A stretch of 12,500 nucleotides of DNA from Chrysomallon squamiferum (GCA_012295275.1 CM022674.1:4788936-4801435), one strand, 5' to 3'; positions 1 through 7,700 are shown, numbered from the stretch's first letter. Notes: a model not told the origin generated them from the sequence alone. A program made the numbers and translations.

Positions 1-362
1 ATCATAATCATCATAACAACAACAAATGACGAAATTAAGAAACGCAAACGCAACTAATTTCAAACTGAAATCGCTGACCTTATGGTCCTTTTCGTTGACA
101 CGGGTCACGGATTGGCTGTGACGGTTGTCGCTGTTTTACGGCTAACTTGACCGGTGCGTGACAACGAAGACAAAAACAGATCCAGAAAAACGAGTCGTTT
201 TTGTAGCAAACTCTATTGATTGATCGAGCTGGAGAAGGGAATAATTCTGACAGAGTTCTAAAAGATACGATTTGAAAGACGTGTTTATTGCCAGGGAGGT
301 TTCGCCAATGACAGCTCGTATGCATAAGACCCGCATTGCACCGTCTAAAGGTTTGTGAAAGG

Positions 363-365
<3 letters not shown>
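1..365. other. Plain sequence without recognisable gene
   Basis: Apart from a short imperfect ATC/AAC-rich start (1-26), this stretch has ordinary composition and no simple repeat. The minus strand has two overlapping open frames of 64 and 81 residues here. Neither shows a motif, signal peptide or repeat that I recognise, and frames of this length are expected by chance in a window this size. I treat it as intergenic or intronic sequence. Confidence 0.6.
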
Positions 366-397
<32 letters not shown>

Positions 398-549
398 CGA
401 CGATGATGATGAGAATTATGAGGATGATGGTTATCATAATGCTGATGGTGATGAAGAAGAAGATGATCATGATGATAACGATGAAGGCGTGTTTATGAAG
501 ATGATATTTGAACGATATTGATGTTACTGATGATGATGATGCTGATGAC
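366..549. repeat. GAT-rich degenerate trinucleotide repeat
   Basis: A near-pure (GAT)n run at about 366-397 continues as an interrupted GAT/GAA/GAC-rich stretch to about 549. In one + strand frame it reads as poly-Asp with scattered Glu, Asn and His, and on the minus strand as poly-Ile or poly-Ser-like sequence. These open frames exist only because the triplet array lacks stop codons, so I do not call a protein. The 3' end of this block leads directly into the first GAT-CAG-(AT)n-ATC core. Confidence 0.9.
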
Positions 550-618
550 AGCATATATATATATATATATATATTATCATCATCATCATCACCATTATTA
601 GTATTATTATTATTATTA
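528..618. repeat. First GAT-(AT)11-ATC-ATT core (imperfect palindrome)
   Basis: The order is (GAT)n with one GCT interruption, GACAGC, (AT)11 at 553-574, (ATC)n at 576-591, an ACC interruption, then (ATT)n to about 618. The two ends are complementary, so the block can fold with the AT run as its tip. The same order of blocks, including the small CAG spacer, recurs at 685-784. The two are therefore likely copies of one composite repeat rather than independent microsatellites. Confidence 0.75.
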
Positions 619-649
619 TCAAAAGCACACACAAAAACATATGTACACC

Positions 650-690
<41 letters not shown>

Positions 691-738
691 TGATGATGAT
701 GACAGAATATATATATATCATCATCATCATCATCATCA

Positions 739-786
<48 letters not shown>

Positions 787-816
787 GTGTACATATGTGT
801 TTATGTGTGCTTTTGA
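619..816. repeat. 198-bp palindromic fold-back repeat with microsatellite arms
   Basis: The outer arms are non-repetitive: 619-650 (beginning TCAAAAGCACAC, ending GTACACC) pairs with 785-816 (beginning TGGTGTACATATGTG, ending GCTTTTGA), with about three mismatches in 32 bases. Inside them, (AAT)n at about 650-688 pairs with (ATT)n at about 740-783, and (GAT)n at 688-701 pairs with (ATC)n at 718-740. A short AT run near 706-718 lies at the tip. No protein is encoded. The layout resembles a fold-back or MITE-like element that has captured or grown trinucleotide arrays. An alternative is an inverted duplication of an older microsatellite locus. Confidence 0.85.
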
Positions 817-818
817 TC

Positions 819-1369
819 GAAAACAGAGTAGTTATATCTCAAATGCGGATGTTAGCATAATCTATTGTGTAACCATGTTAAATATAAACTAGCTGAACAA
901 ATATAAATATATATTGCAGCATGCAGATATATTAATATTTATGTCAAAACAAAAAGAAAAAGAAAGAAAAACAGCAAAACAGGGAGAAGTATGAAAAGTT
1001 AGATAAGATATAGAAATAGAAACACAGGCAGCTATGAAGGTAGAGAGAGAGAGAGAAAGAAAGACAGATAGACAGAAAGAAAGAGGTTAACGAGAAATCT
1101 TAAAACGTAGTTCTCTAGTTACTGTCTTACAACAGCAAGTCCTTATTACGAGGCGATCCCAGATCCTCTGGAGTCTGAGTCAAGAAATACAGTGTACAAC
1201 ACAACAATGATTTATTTTATCTACGTCACACTTTCAAATGCAACTTAAACTGTACCGTTAATGATACGAAGATTTCTAAATAGTTCTAAATGTACTTTTG
1301 CCTCCAACCTTAATTAATAGCGAAGAATTTTACAACAAAAGAATACAGTTTAACAATATCTGGGCTCCA
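819..1369. other. Mostly plain sequence with a short GA tract
   Basis: It contains AT-rich sequence, an A-rich stretch at about 945-975, and a purine tract at about 1042-1086 made of GA, GAAA and GACAGATA pieces. From 1087 to 1369 the sequence is non-repetitive. No open frame, splice-supported exon or RNA gene was recognised. Confidence 0.6.
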
Positions 1370-1507
1370 CTGTTTTGTCTGCAGTTGTGACGTCATCGCG
1401 TACAGGCGATGGGGGGGGGTTGCCGACATACCGAAGTGTATTTTTCACGGATGAGACAAAACAGAGTTAATCAGCTGTTAGTCCGTCATGTACGCGATGA
1501 CGTCACA
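1370..1507. repeat. Interlocked inverted repeats with TGACGTCA in both long arms
   Basis: The arm TGTGACGTCATCGCGTACA at 1386-1404 has an exact reverse complement at 1489-1507 (19 of 19 bases). A second pair, CTGTTTTGTCT at 1370-1380, has an exact complement at 1454-1464 (11 of 11). The order is A-B-A'-B', so the two stems interlock instead of nesting. Each long arm contains the octamer TGACGTCA (1388-1395 and 1498-1505), the known full CRE/ATF site. A G9-type run lies at about 1411-1419. The arms could be terminal inverted repeats of a small non-autonomous element. I see no clear target-site duplication. Confidence 0.8.
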
Positions 1508-1620
1508 AATCGGTGTTCAGATGTTCAGTAAATAGTATTACGTAGTTGTTATATACTTCATTATCCACAGGATACGTCGCCAAAAACAATAAAATAATAA
1601 CTCGAAAGTATAAAGATATA

Positions 1621-1739
1621 TATTTTTTTTCTTTTATACCGTTCATTCGTACCTTCACGGGATACACGTTAAGGTTTTTGGGGTTTTTTTTTTTGTTGTT
1701 GTTGTTTTTGTTTTTATTTTTTTTTTTTTTTTTTTTTTT
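1621..1739. repeat. T-rich tract ending in T23
   Basis: T-rich sequence begins at about 1621, contains a short GTT array at about 1694-1706, and ends with 23 uninterrupted T at 1717-1739. On the minus strand this would be a poly-A run, possibly the tail of an old retroposed copy, but the sequence on its 5' side in that orientation (1740-1850) shows no element that I recognise. Confidence 0.85.
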
Positions 1740-1985
1740 GACGCTGGCCAGGGAAGATCTTTTTACCTTACAGAGTTTAGAAGTTAAGGCTTAATCGCTG
1801 AAATCTTTTCGCTCGAGAAGCTCGGCATTGACGGTGAACAATGACGACGTAATCAGTATTGACGTAAACACCATACTGTGTGTGGTAATGGTCTGTTAAT
1901 AATACTGATTGACCACAAATGTTACATAGTCCGTTTAATGCACTTACCGGGAGTCAGTACTAACGTGTAGATTATTATGTTAAAT
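1740..1985. other. Plain sequence with a small stem-loop (1851-1910)
   Basis: Ordinary composition. AATCAGTATT at 1851-1860 is exactly complementary to AATACTGATT at 1901-1910. Inside this, ACCAT (1870-1874) is complementary to ATGGT (1888-1892), giving a two-part hairpin. Two TGACG motifs (1842 and 1860) lie at the base. No coding signal is seen. Confidence 0.55.
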
Positions 1986-1992
1986 ATTACTA

Positions 1993-2019
1993 TGATGATG
2001 ATAATGATAATAATAATAA

Positions 2020-2050
<31 letters not shown>

Positions 2051-2108
2051 AAAGAAAGAAAGAAAGAAAGAAAAAGAAAGAATAAAGAATACAAAAAAAA
2101 AAAACACG
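1993..2108. repeat. GAT/AAT, then AAG, then AAAG purine array
   Basis: Short GAT and AAT repeats are followed by about ten AAG units (about 2021-2051), then AAAG units and an A-rich end near 2100. The run of about 85 bases is almost free of pyrimidines. Such a homopurine mirror-like tract is a classic candidate for intramolecular triplex. Its poly-Arg/Lys open frame is a repeat artefact. Confidence 0.9.
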
Positions 2109-2154
2109 GAGAAAAATAGAACGTTAGAAACTTATATCGATCTGACAGTCGAAT

Positions 2155-2260
2155 TTATTTATTTATTTTTGTTTATTTATTTATATGTTTGTTTGTTTGT
2201 TGTTGTTGTTGTTTTCGTTTGTTATTTTTTGTTGTTGTTGTTTCCTTTGCTTGTTTTATT
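2155..2260. repeat. TTTA, GTTT and GTT repeats
   Basis: Tandem TTTA units (about 2155-2183), GTTT units (about 2186-2199) and GTT units (about 2199-2212 and 2230-2242), separated by T-rich sequence. Simple-sequence DNA without genes. Confidence 0.85.
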
Positions 2261-2321
2261 ATTTAGTTATCTGTAGCCATAGTAGTTCATTGTTGTAGTT
2301 GTGATAGGGGGTTATAATAAA

Positions 2322-2322
2322 A

Positions 2323-2360
<38 letters not shown>

Positions 2361-2600
2361 ACAGCAGCAGCAGTAGCAGCAGCAGTGGTAACAGCAGCAG
2401 CAATAAGAATAGTAGGGGAACAGAAGCAATAATAGTAGTAGTATTAATAATAGTCATATTAGTAGTAGTGCAGTAATAGTAGTAGTATTAATAATAGTCA
2501 TATTAGTAGTAGTGGTAATAGTAGTAGCGGTACTAGAAGTAGTAGTGTTAATAATAGTAGTAGTAGTAGTTGTTGTTGTTGTTGTTATTGTTGTTGTTTT
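2322..2600. repeat. TAG/CAG/GTT trinucleotide complex with exact 40-bp duplication
   Basis: A (TAG)n run at about 2324-2359 passes into CAG/TAG mixtures (2360-2402), then AAT/TAG mixtures, and ends in GTT (about 2568-2600). Positions 2431-2470 are identical to 2475-2514 over all 40 bases, separated by CAGT, so the period is 44 bp. Because the copied segment itself is impure and still exactly identical, the duplication must be recent. A degraded partial third copy may follow at about 2545-2570. Confidence 0.9.
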
Positions 2601-2971
2601 AGTATTATACTCTTTTTATTTTTATTGATGACTGCTTTGGTTGTTATTTTGTTTCATTTTATGTCAGTTTTTGCTGTTATTTATTTCTTTATTTGTTTTT
2701 GTGGGTTTTTTTGGTTTATTTCTTCATTTCTTTCTTTCTTATTTAATCTTTGTTGTGTATGCGCCAGATTGCGCATGCATGGCTCGTAATGCCTAAATTG
2801 TTTACCTTAAATCAAGGTTAACCTTGAATGCATATTAGAAAAACACCGATAACATATTGGCGTAATTTATTCTACTCAAAAATACATCTAAAATTTCCTA
2901 ATAACAATTAACTGTTTTTCTTATCTAAACGCAACAGATGTTTGAATCACAATAAAAGTCAGCAAATACCG
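2601..2971. other. T-rich then plain sequence holding two palindromes
   Basis: 2601-2755 is T-rich with TTTC and TTTA pieces. A stem-loop follows, ATGCGC (2759-2764) and GCGCAT (2771-2776) around the loop CAGATT, and then the perfect 16-base palindrome TCAAGGTTAACCTTGA at 2812-2827. The rest to 2971 is AT-rich without a recognisable feature. Confidence 0.65.
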
Positions 2972-3060
2972 AAAAAAAAAAAAAAAAAAAAAAAAAATAA
3001 ATAAATAAATAAATAAACCAAATCCAAAAAAAAAAAAAAATAATCATAATAATAATAATA
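2972..3060. repeat. A26, AAAT repeat, A15, AAT repeat
   Basis: A run of 26 A (2972-2997) passes into about five AAAT units (to about 3017). A short spacer ending in CC is followed by 15 A (3026-3040) and AAT units (to about 3060). Poly-A that grades into A-rich tetranucleotides is typical of an aged retroposon tail, but no retroposon body is recognised upstream. Confidence 0.85.
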
Positions 3061-3195
3061 GGAAATAATAGGAAAGAAAAGCAGAGATTTAAGATTAAAA
3101 ATAACAATGACCATTAATATAAACAGCAGATGTTGAAACGAAACACGCTGGACGTCAAACCTGTTACCGGGCGTTACCTAAAACCGGAATATTAT

Positions 3196-3378
3196 TTTGT
3201 TTTGTTTGTTTTTGTTTTTTTTGTTTCTGTTCTTGTCCTTTTAAATGATTTTTTCTTTTCTTTTCATTCTTCTTTCCACGTTTTCTTTCTTTCTTCCTTG
3301 TTTTATTTTTTTTATTTATTTATTTATTTTTTTTGTCCTTCTTCATCTTTTGCTAAGTACATTTTTTTTTTTTTTTTT
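3196..3378. repeat. T-rich tract with TTTC, TTTA and T17
   Basis: GTTT and TTTC pieces, a TTTA array at about 3311-3330, and 17 T at 3362-3378. It yields hydrophobic Phe/Leu-rich open frames in two phases. These are composition artefacts, not membrane proteins. Confidence 0.85.
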
Positions 3379-3437
3379 CTCGTCTACCGAAGCGACAAAA
3401 AGCCAAATTTTACGAGAAAAAAAATAAACGACCAAGT

Positions 3438-3507
3438 TGGTCCAGCAGACAAAAACACTGAATAATAGATAAGTCAAAGCGTCTTTTATTCAGGATCGAA
3501 TCCTGCA
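3438..3507 (+). other. Possible pol III A/B box pair (decayed tRNA-derived SINE?)
   Basis: TGGTCCAGCAG at 3438-3448 fits the A-box pattern TRGYNNARNNG. GGATCGAATCC at 3493-3503 differs from the B-box pattern GGTTCGANTCC by one base and lies in a T-arm-like stem-loop (CAGG/CCTG). The boxes are 55 bases apart start to start, a little longer than in a short tRNA. The seven bases before the A box do not pair with those after the T arm, so this is not a functional tRNA. It could be a decayed tRNA-derived SINE head or a chance match. Confidence 0.25.
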
Positions 3508-3894
3508 ATTTTCAAGATGAAAGGTGCTTGTTCTTGTAGAAGAAAACAAATGATACCGATCAGTTAAACTCAGGAATGGAGAGAGAAAGCGTACGATCGC
3601 TCGTTCTCCCCACTAAACACTCGTAACTTACGTGTGATCGTAACAGAACAATGTAGGCGGATACTGGCTGCACTATGTCAACTTAGTAATACGCTTCCAG
3701 GTGAAAGGTGACGTGGGGAACATATAAATGGACAAAAGACATATATATTATTTTTCATAACAGATAATTTGTAATGAAAATAATAATCCAAAGACTTGTC
3801 AAGAAACGGTTTCAATACTAGAAGATAGAGATATTAACTGTTGATTAATTAAATTAACAAATGAAATATATCGTCTCGATTACTAATATTTCAA
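3508..3894. other. Plain low-repeat sequence
   Basis: Non-repetitive sequence without a long open frame. A small imperfect palindrome spans 3583-3608 (GAGAA...TTCTC, with GCG/CGC inside). No RNA gene or exon is recognised. Confidence 0.55.
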
Positions 3895-3895
3895 G

Positions 3896-4135
3896 GACAG
3901 AGACAGACAAGTAGGAGAGAGACAGACAGAGAGAGACAGAGACAGAAAGAAAGAGTGAGGGGTGATGGCAGAGAAAGAAAAAAAAAGAAAATAGAAAGAG
4001 AGAGAGACAGAAACAAGAGAGAGAGAGAGACAGACAGAAAGAAGGAGACAGAGACAGAGAGAGAGTGAAAAAGAAAGAGAGACAGACAGACAGACAGAGG
4101 GTGGCAGAGAGAAAGAGTAACGAACGAGAGGAAAG
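3896..4135. repeat. About 240-bp GA/GACA purine-rich satellite tract
   Basis: A long imperfect array of GA, GAAA, GACA and GACAGA units, with G and A making up nearly all bases on the + strand and C only inside GACA. The reverse strand reads as SLSL/CLSV-like peptide, a repeat artefact. The tract is strongly strand-asymmetric, like the (CT)n arrays at 5781 and 6621 but in the opposite orientation. Confidence 0.9.
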
Positions 4136-4263
4136 AAATGATCTAATATATTACACGTCCTGATAAAAAAAAAAAAAAACACTTTAAAACAGACAAAACC
4201 CTTTCTGATACAAAAACATGCTGACAGGCGGTCAAGTAGTAAATACTAAAAACGTTTTCAAAT

Positions 4264-4600
4264 TCTAACCAGATGTCTCTTTTCAATTCCACACAGAAAA
4301 AAACTTCCAAAAGTTGGTTTTGGCAATATAACGATTTAAAAAAAATAAAAATAAAAATAAAATAAAAGAATAATTAGAGAAATAAATAAAACTAATAAAC
4401 ATCAATAATATATTTCGCAATTTGGCGATAAAAACAAAAAGAAAGAAAGAAAGAAAGAAAGAAGAGAAAAGAAAGGAAAGCAATAAACAAGAAAAATTAG
4501 TTTAGCGACTTGGCAAAGAACAGACGTCAGCGATGAGGATGATCTGAGATTTGCAACATTTATTTAGTACGTGTTGCATTTCTCATAATAGCTACTGAGG
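4264..4600 (+). repeat. Dispersed repeat, copy A
   Basis: Three blocks occur in the same order as at 6274-6500. The first contains ATGTCTCTTTTCAATTCC and then ACACAGA (about 4272-4298). The second is AACGAT followed by an A-rich tract (from about 4330). The third is ATCTGAGATTTG followed by TTATTTAGTACGTG (about 4541-4573). In this copy the A-rich centre has grown by AAAAT and AAAG units (4340-4475), so it is about 110 bases longer. No coding capacity is seen. It is probably an old non-autonomous transposable element or a segmental duplicate. Confidence 0.7.
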
Positions 4601-4618
4601 GCCGTGTTGTTTATTTTA

Positions 4619-4641
4619 TAATTTATTTATTTTATTTTATT

Positions 4642-4694
<53 letters not shown>

Positions 4695-4709
4695 TTTTTT
4701 TTTTTTTTT
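4619..4709. repeat. TTTTA and TTTA arrays ending in a T run
   Basis: About seven TTTTA units (about 4626-4660), then about eight TTTA units (about 4664-4695), then 15 T (4695-4709). It follows directly after copy A of the dispersed repeat. Confidence 0.9.
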
Positions 4710-4744
4710 GTTGATGTTATTGTTGTTTTCTTGGCACTTTTTGT

Positions 4745-4745
<1 letters not shown>

Positions 4746-4777
<32 letters not shown>

Positions 4778-4801
4778 TTGGCAAAGTTTTTTGTTTGTTT
4801 A

Positions 4802-4890
<89 letters not shown>
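4746..4890. repeat. T31 and (TTA)28 microsatellites
   Basis: Thirty-one T at 4746-4776, a short spacer with GTTTGTTTA, then an almost pure TTA array at 4805-4890 (about 28 units). The poly-Ile or poly-Tyr open frames here come only from the array. Confidence 0.95.
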
Positions 4891-4892
<2 letters not shown>

Positions 4893-5030
4893 TTTAGATC
4901 ATTTGTTTTCGTTTCTGTTTTATTCTTCTTTTTTTATTTGGTTTCTTGGAGAGTTTGAAAGGGAGCTTGGGCAAGTTCTAGACGATACCTGCTTGCAATA
5001 TTTTATATATTTATATATAATTAACATTAT

Positions 5031-5289
5031 TATTTATCTTCATCATCATTATCACCAAGACCACCACTACCACCACCACTATCATCATCATCATCATCAT
5101 CATCATTATACTGTTGTTGTTGCTGTTGTCGTTGTTACTGTTGCTGCTGCTGATGTTCTTGTTGTTGTTGTTGTCGTCATCATCATTATTATTGTTATTA
5201 TACTGTTGTTGTTGCTGCTGTCGTTCTTACTGCTGCTGCTGTTGTTCTAGTTGTTCTTGTTATTGTCATCGCCATCTTTACACAGGTTC
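5031..5289. repeat. CAT/CAC/GTT/GCT complex with a 92-bp tandem duplication
   Basis: 5036-5105 is CAT- and CAC-rich. From 5106 two consecutive segments start with TTATACTGTTGTTGTTGCTG: 5106-5197 and 5198-5289. They align throughout with a few substitutions and a 3-base gap. The unit is itself built of GTT, GCT, GTC and ATC triplets, so this is a repeat within a repeat. It reads as Val/Leu-rich peptide in different phases and is not considered coding. Confidence 0.85.
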
Positions 5290-5373
5290 ACGGTCTCAAA
5301 AGTAAAAATAACGTAAAACGTGAAAAATTGTCGTTAGACACTTTTCGGTCGACCCGAATCGAAATGAACCGAC

Positions 5374-5776
5374 ATGGAGCGCCCGGTTTCTAAATTATCC
5401 GCAGACATTTTGATTTGCGGTGAGATGGTCGCGACGATAATAATAATAAAGTTGACGAAGCAGAAAACACGGACAGTAATAACAGATTACAGTGAGCATG
5501 GGGTTCACGTAGCCGCAGTGTCAACATGTGTATCACGGTCGTATGTATTACCGATGGTCATCCGTTATCGTGTTCTTATTAAATGCGATAAGGCCATCAA
5601 TTTAGTGCTTGCAGAAATTAGATTTCAGCGCCAATGTGCTGGGTTTTCATTTCTGTCTGTGATTTATATTCAAAACAAAAAAACTAATCAGCGACTAATA
5701 ATCTGCAGCATATGCTCGTGGGAAATTTCCATTCATGACCAAATGGATGTGTTTAATGTGTCTTCTTGTGGTCGTG

Positions 5777-5778
<2 letters not shown>
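5374..5778 (+). other. Low-repeat open frame, probably not coding
   Basis: An ATG at 5374 (G at -3, G at +4, a good animal initiation context) opens about 135 codons of ordinary, non-repetitive composition. The frame then runs into the (CT)n array as Ser-Leu repeats and into ATT repeats before a stop at 5970. An in-frame stop lies just upstream at 5365. The peptide begins MERPVSKLSADILICG and shows no domain, signal peptide or conserved motif that I recognise. A donor-like GCG|GTGAGA sits at 5417-5425, so a short first exon is conceivable. One chance frame of this size is expected in a window this long. I favour non-coding. Confidence 0.15.

Positions 5779-5780
<2 letters not shown>

Positions 5781-5858
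<78 letters not shown>
5781..5858. repeat. (CT)39 microsatellite
   Basis: A pure run of 39 CT units. The base immediately after the array begins GATTTTCTTCCAT, nearly the same as the flank of the (TC)49 array at 6726, which suggests that both arrays sit in copies of one repeat. Confidence 0.98.
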
Positions 5859-5861
<3 letters not shown>

Positions 5862-5937
5862 TTTCTTCCATGCAGTATTTCTCTGTTGCTGTCTTTTACT
5901 ATTTATCTATTTCCATCATGTTTACCGTTGTCATTAT

Positions 5938-6120
5938 CACCATCATTATTATTATTATTATTATTATTAATTCTTCTTTTAAATTTATGTTTTCTTTATT
6001 TATGATGTTTCTTTCTTTTCTTTCTGTATTATTATTATTATTATCATTGTTATTATTATTATCATTATTATTATTACTACTACTACTACTACTGTTATTA
6101 TTATTACTATTATTACTATT
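5938..6120. repeat. ATT/ATC/ACT trinucleotide arrays
   Basis: ATC units and then about nine ATT units at about 5938-5969, a T-rich spacer, then mixed ATT, ATC and ACT units from about 6028 to 6120. The Leu-rich open frames are artefacts. Confidence 0.9.
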
Positions 6121-6273
6121 TACGCTATTCTGTTTTCATGATTATTTCCTCACCTAGTCACTCGTCTGTTCAAACACGTGTTTCTACGGTTCGCCCTATA
6201 TAATTTAATTTGCCACCACTTGTAATTGACTTAAACACAATTTAGAACTCGGTTCTCACCCACTAATACTGTT
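6121..6273. other. Plain sequence with an E-box palindrome
   Basis: Non-repetitive sequence. AAACACGTGTTT at 6172-6183 is a perfect 12-base palindrome centred on the CACGTG E-box. With no gene next to it, no regulatory role can be claimed. Confidence 0.45.
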
Positions 6274-6366
6274 ACCAAATTCTAATCAAATGTCTCTTCT
6301 CAATTCTACACAGATAAAACTTTGAAATGTTCGTTTGACAGTTTGGGGATCAGAAAAACAAACGAT

Positions 6367-6406
<40 letters not shown>

Positions 6407-6500
6407 TGTTAATGTAGCAGTTTGCTGACGATAATAACAAATGATAGTGGAAAGTATAATCTGAAATTTGTAAATATTATTTAGTACGTGAAGCCTTTAT
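6274..6500 (+). repeat. Dispersed repeat, copy B
   Basis: This is the counterpart of 4264-4600 in the same orientation. AATGTCTCTTCTCAATTCT and ACACAGA (about 6288-6315) match copy A at roughly four in five bases. AACGAT precedes a run of 28 A (6371-6398) where copy A has A-rich microsatellites. The 3' block ATCTGAAATTTG plus ATTATTTAGTACGTG (about 6458-6490) again matches. The copies differ mostly by growth of the A-rich centre. Confidence 0.7.
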
Positions 6501-6615
6501 TATAACAGGTTTTTTTGTTTGTTTCGTTTTTTTTTCTTTATTTGGTTTTCTCTCTGTTTGGGTTTCGATATTATTTTTGTTTTCTTTCATATTTTTTTAT
6601 ATTTTCTCTTTTTCT

Positions 6616-6725
<110 letters not shown>

Positions 6726-6738
6726 GATGTTCTTCCAT

Positions 6739-7700
6739 CCTTGGCTAGCTGTTGTCTAGAGAGATCAAGCTTGAAAACACATTTATGGTCAAATAATTCA
6801 GAAACTTGGGTTTACTCGCTTGAAAATATTTGAAACGATCATACTGTCTGACCTTTTTTTTTTCTTTTTTTTTTTTTTTTTGAGATGATGTAGAACTATG
6901 GGAGATATTCCAACTTCCTTACAGCTACAAACATTTTTTATGGTTCTAACTTCAGCTGTACATAATAGTTTATAAACCACAAACCTTGTCGAATTCGTAG
7001 ATCAACCACATATGAGTACTGACATATCACACAACCATACAACCATACAAAACATTATTTATTTTCTTACTTCAAACGATGTTAACCATTTATTGAAAAT
7101 CCCCAAAACCTCAAATCTTTTTCATATTCGTACGTCGTTCAACCAGTCTTAATCATTTCTGTAAACAAAACAACAATATGCATATTCTACATTTTAAGCT
7201 TTTTGTCGTTCAAGGGCATATTTAGATTGTTCTATTAAACCGAACAACTTCCGGCCTTTTCCGCTGTTTCGGTATTTCGTTAAGCCGATGTGTGGCGGAA
7301 GTGGACGAGGATCAACGAGGATTAACGATCTGGTTACTTAAGTCTGATTGTGTTCACCTCGGGCTGTTTCATACAACATCCCATTAAACTGACCTTGTTA
7401 TGTCCAACGACGGAGAAAGGCCAATACGCCGCCTAAACGGAAAATGCCGAAAACAAACGAAATTATGTTAGAACGGATATTGATGTTTATCACGGTCGAA
7501 ATAGAGTAGGCAAATGCAGTTTGTAATTTGTGTTATTATAATGTCAAGGATATATGCTTTTATTTATATTTATTTTTATTTTTAATATTATTTTTTTATA
7601 TATATACTGGTGAGCAATCACGCACAAACATAGATTTAAAACTCGAAAGCTTATCCAATCAGAGAGAGGGCCAGATAGTAAAAGACATTTACTGTCAGGT
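6739..7700. other. Least repetitive stretch of the window, no gene recognised
   Basis: Apart from a T-rich run at 6854-6881 and AT-rich sequence at about 7560-7607, this stretch is non-repetitive and locally richer in GC (7240-7460). The open frames are short and broken. ACTTCCGG (7247-7254) and GCGGAAGT (7295-7302) match the ETS-factor core on opposite strands. Two near-copies, ACGAGGATCAACG and ACGAGGATTAACG, lie side by side at about 7304-7327. Promoter or conserved element status cannot be judged from sequence alone. Confidence 0.5.

Noticed and set aside
345-794. 149-residue minus-strand frame rich in Asn, Asp, His and Tyr
   Set aside because: It is a translation of AAT/GAT/ATC arrays. 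There is no non-repeat domain, and the phase depends only on the absence of stops in the triplets.
1717-1739. Minus-strand retroposon tail
   Set aside because: T23 alone is not evidence. No element body or target duplication was seen next to it.
4708-5250. 180-residue plus-strand frame with Phe, Ile and His/Val runs
   Set aside because: It spans T31, (TTA)28 and CAT/GTT arrays. The apparent membrane segments are poly-T and TTA translations.
5374-5970. 198-residue frame as a real gene
   Set aside because: The first 135 residues are ordinary sequence but match no family I know, the rest is CT and ATT repeat, and one chance frame of this size is expected in the window. Kept only as a low-confidence entry.
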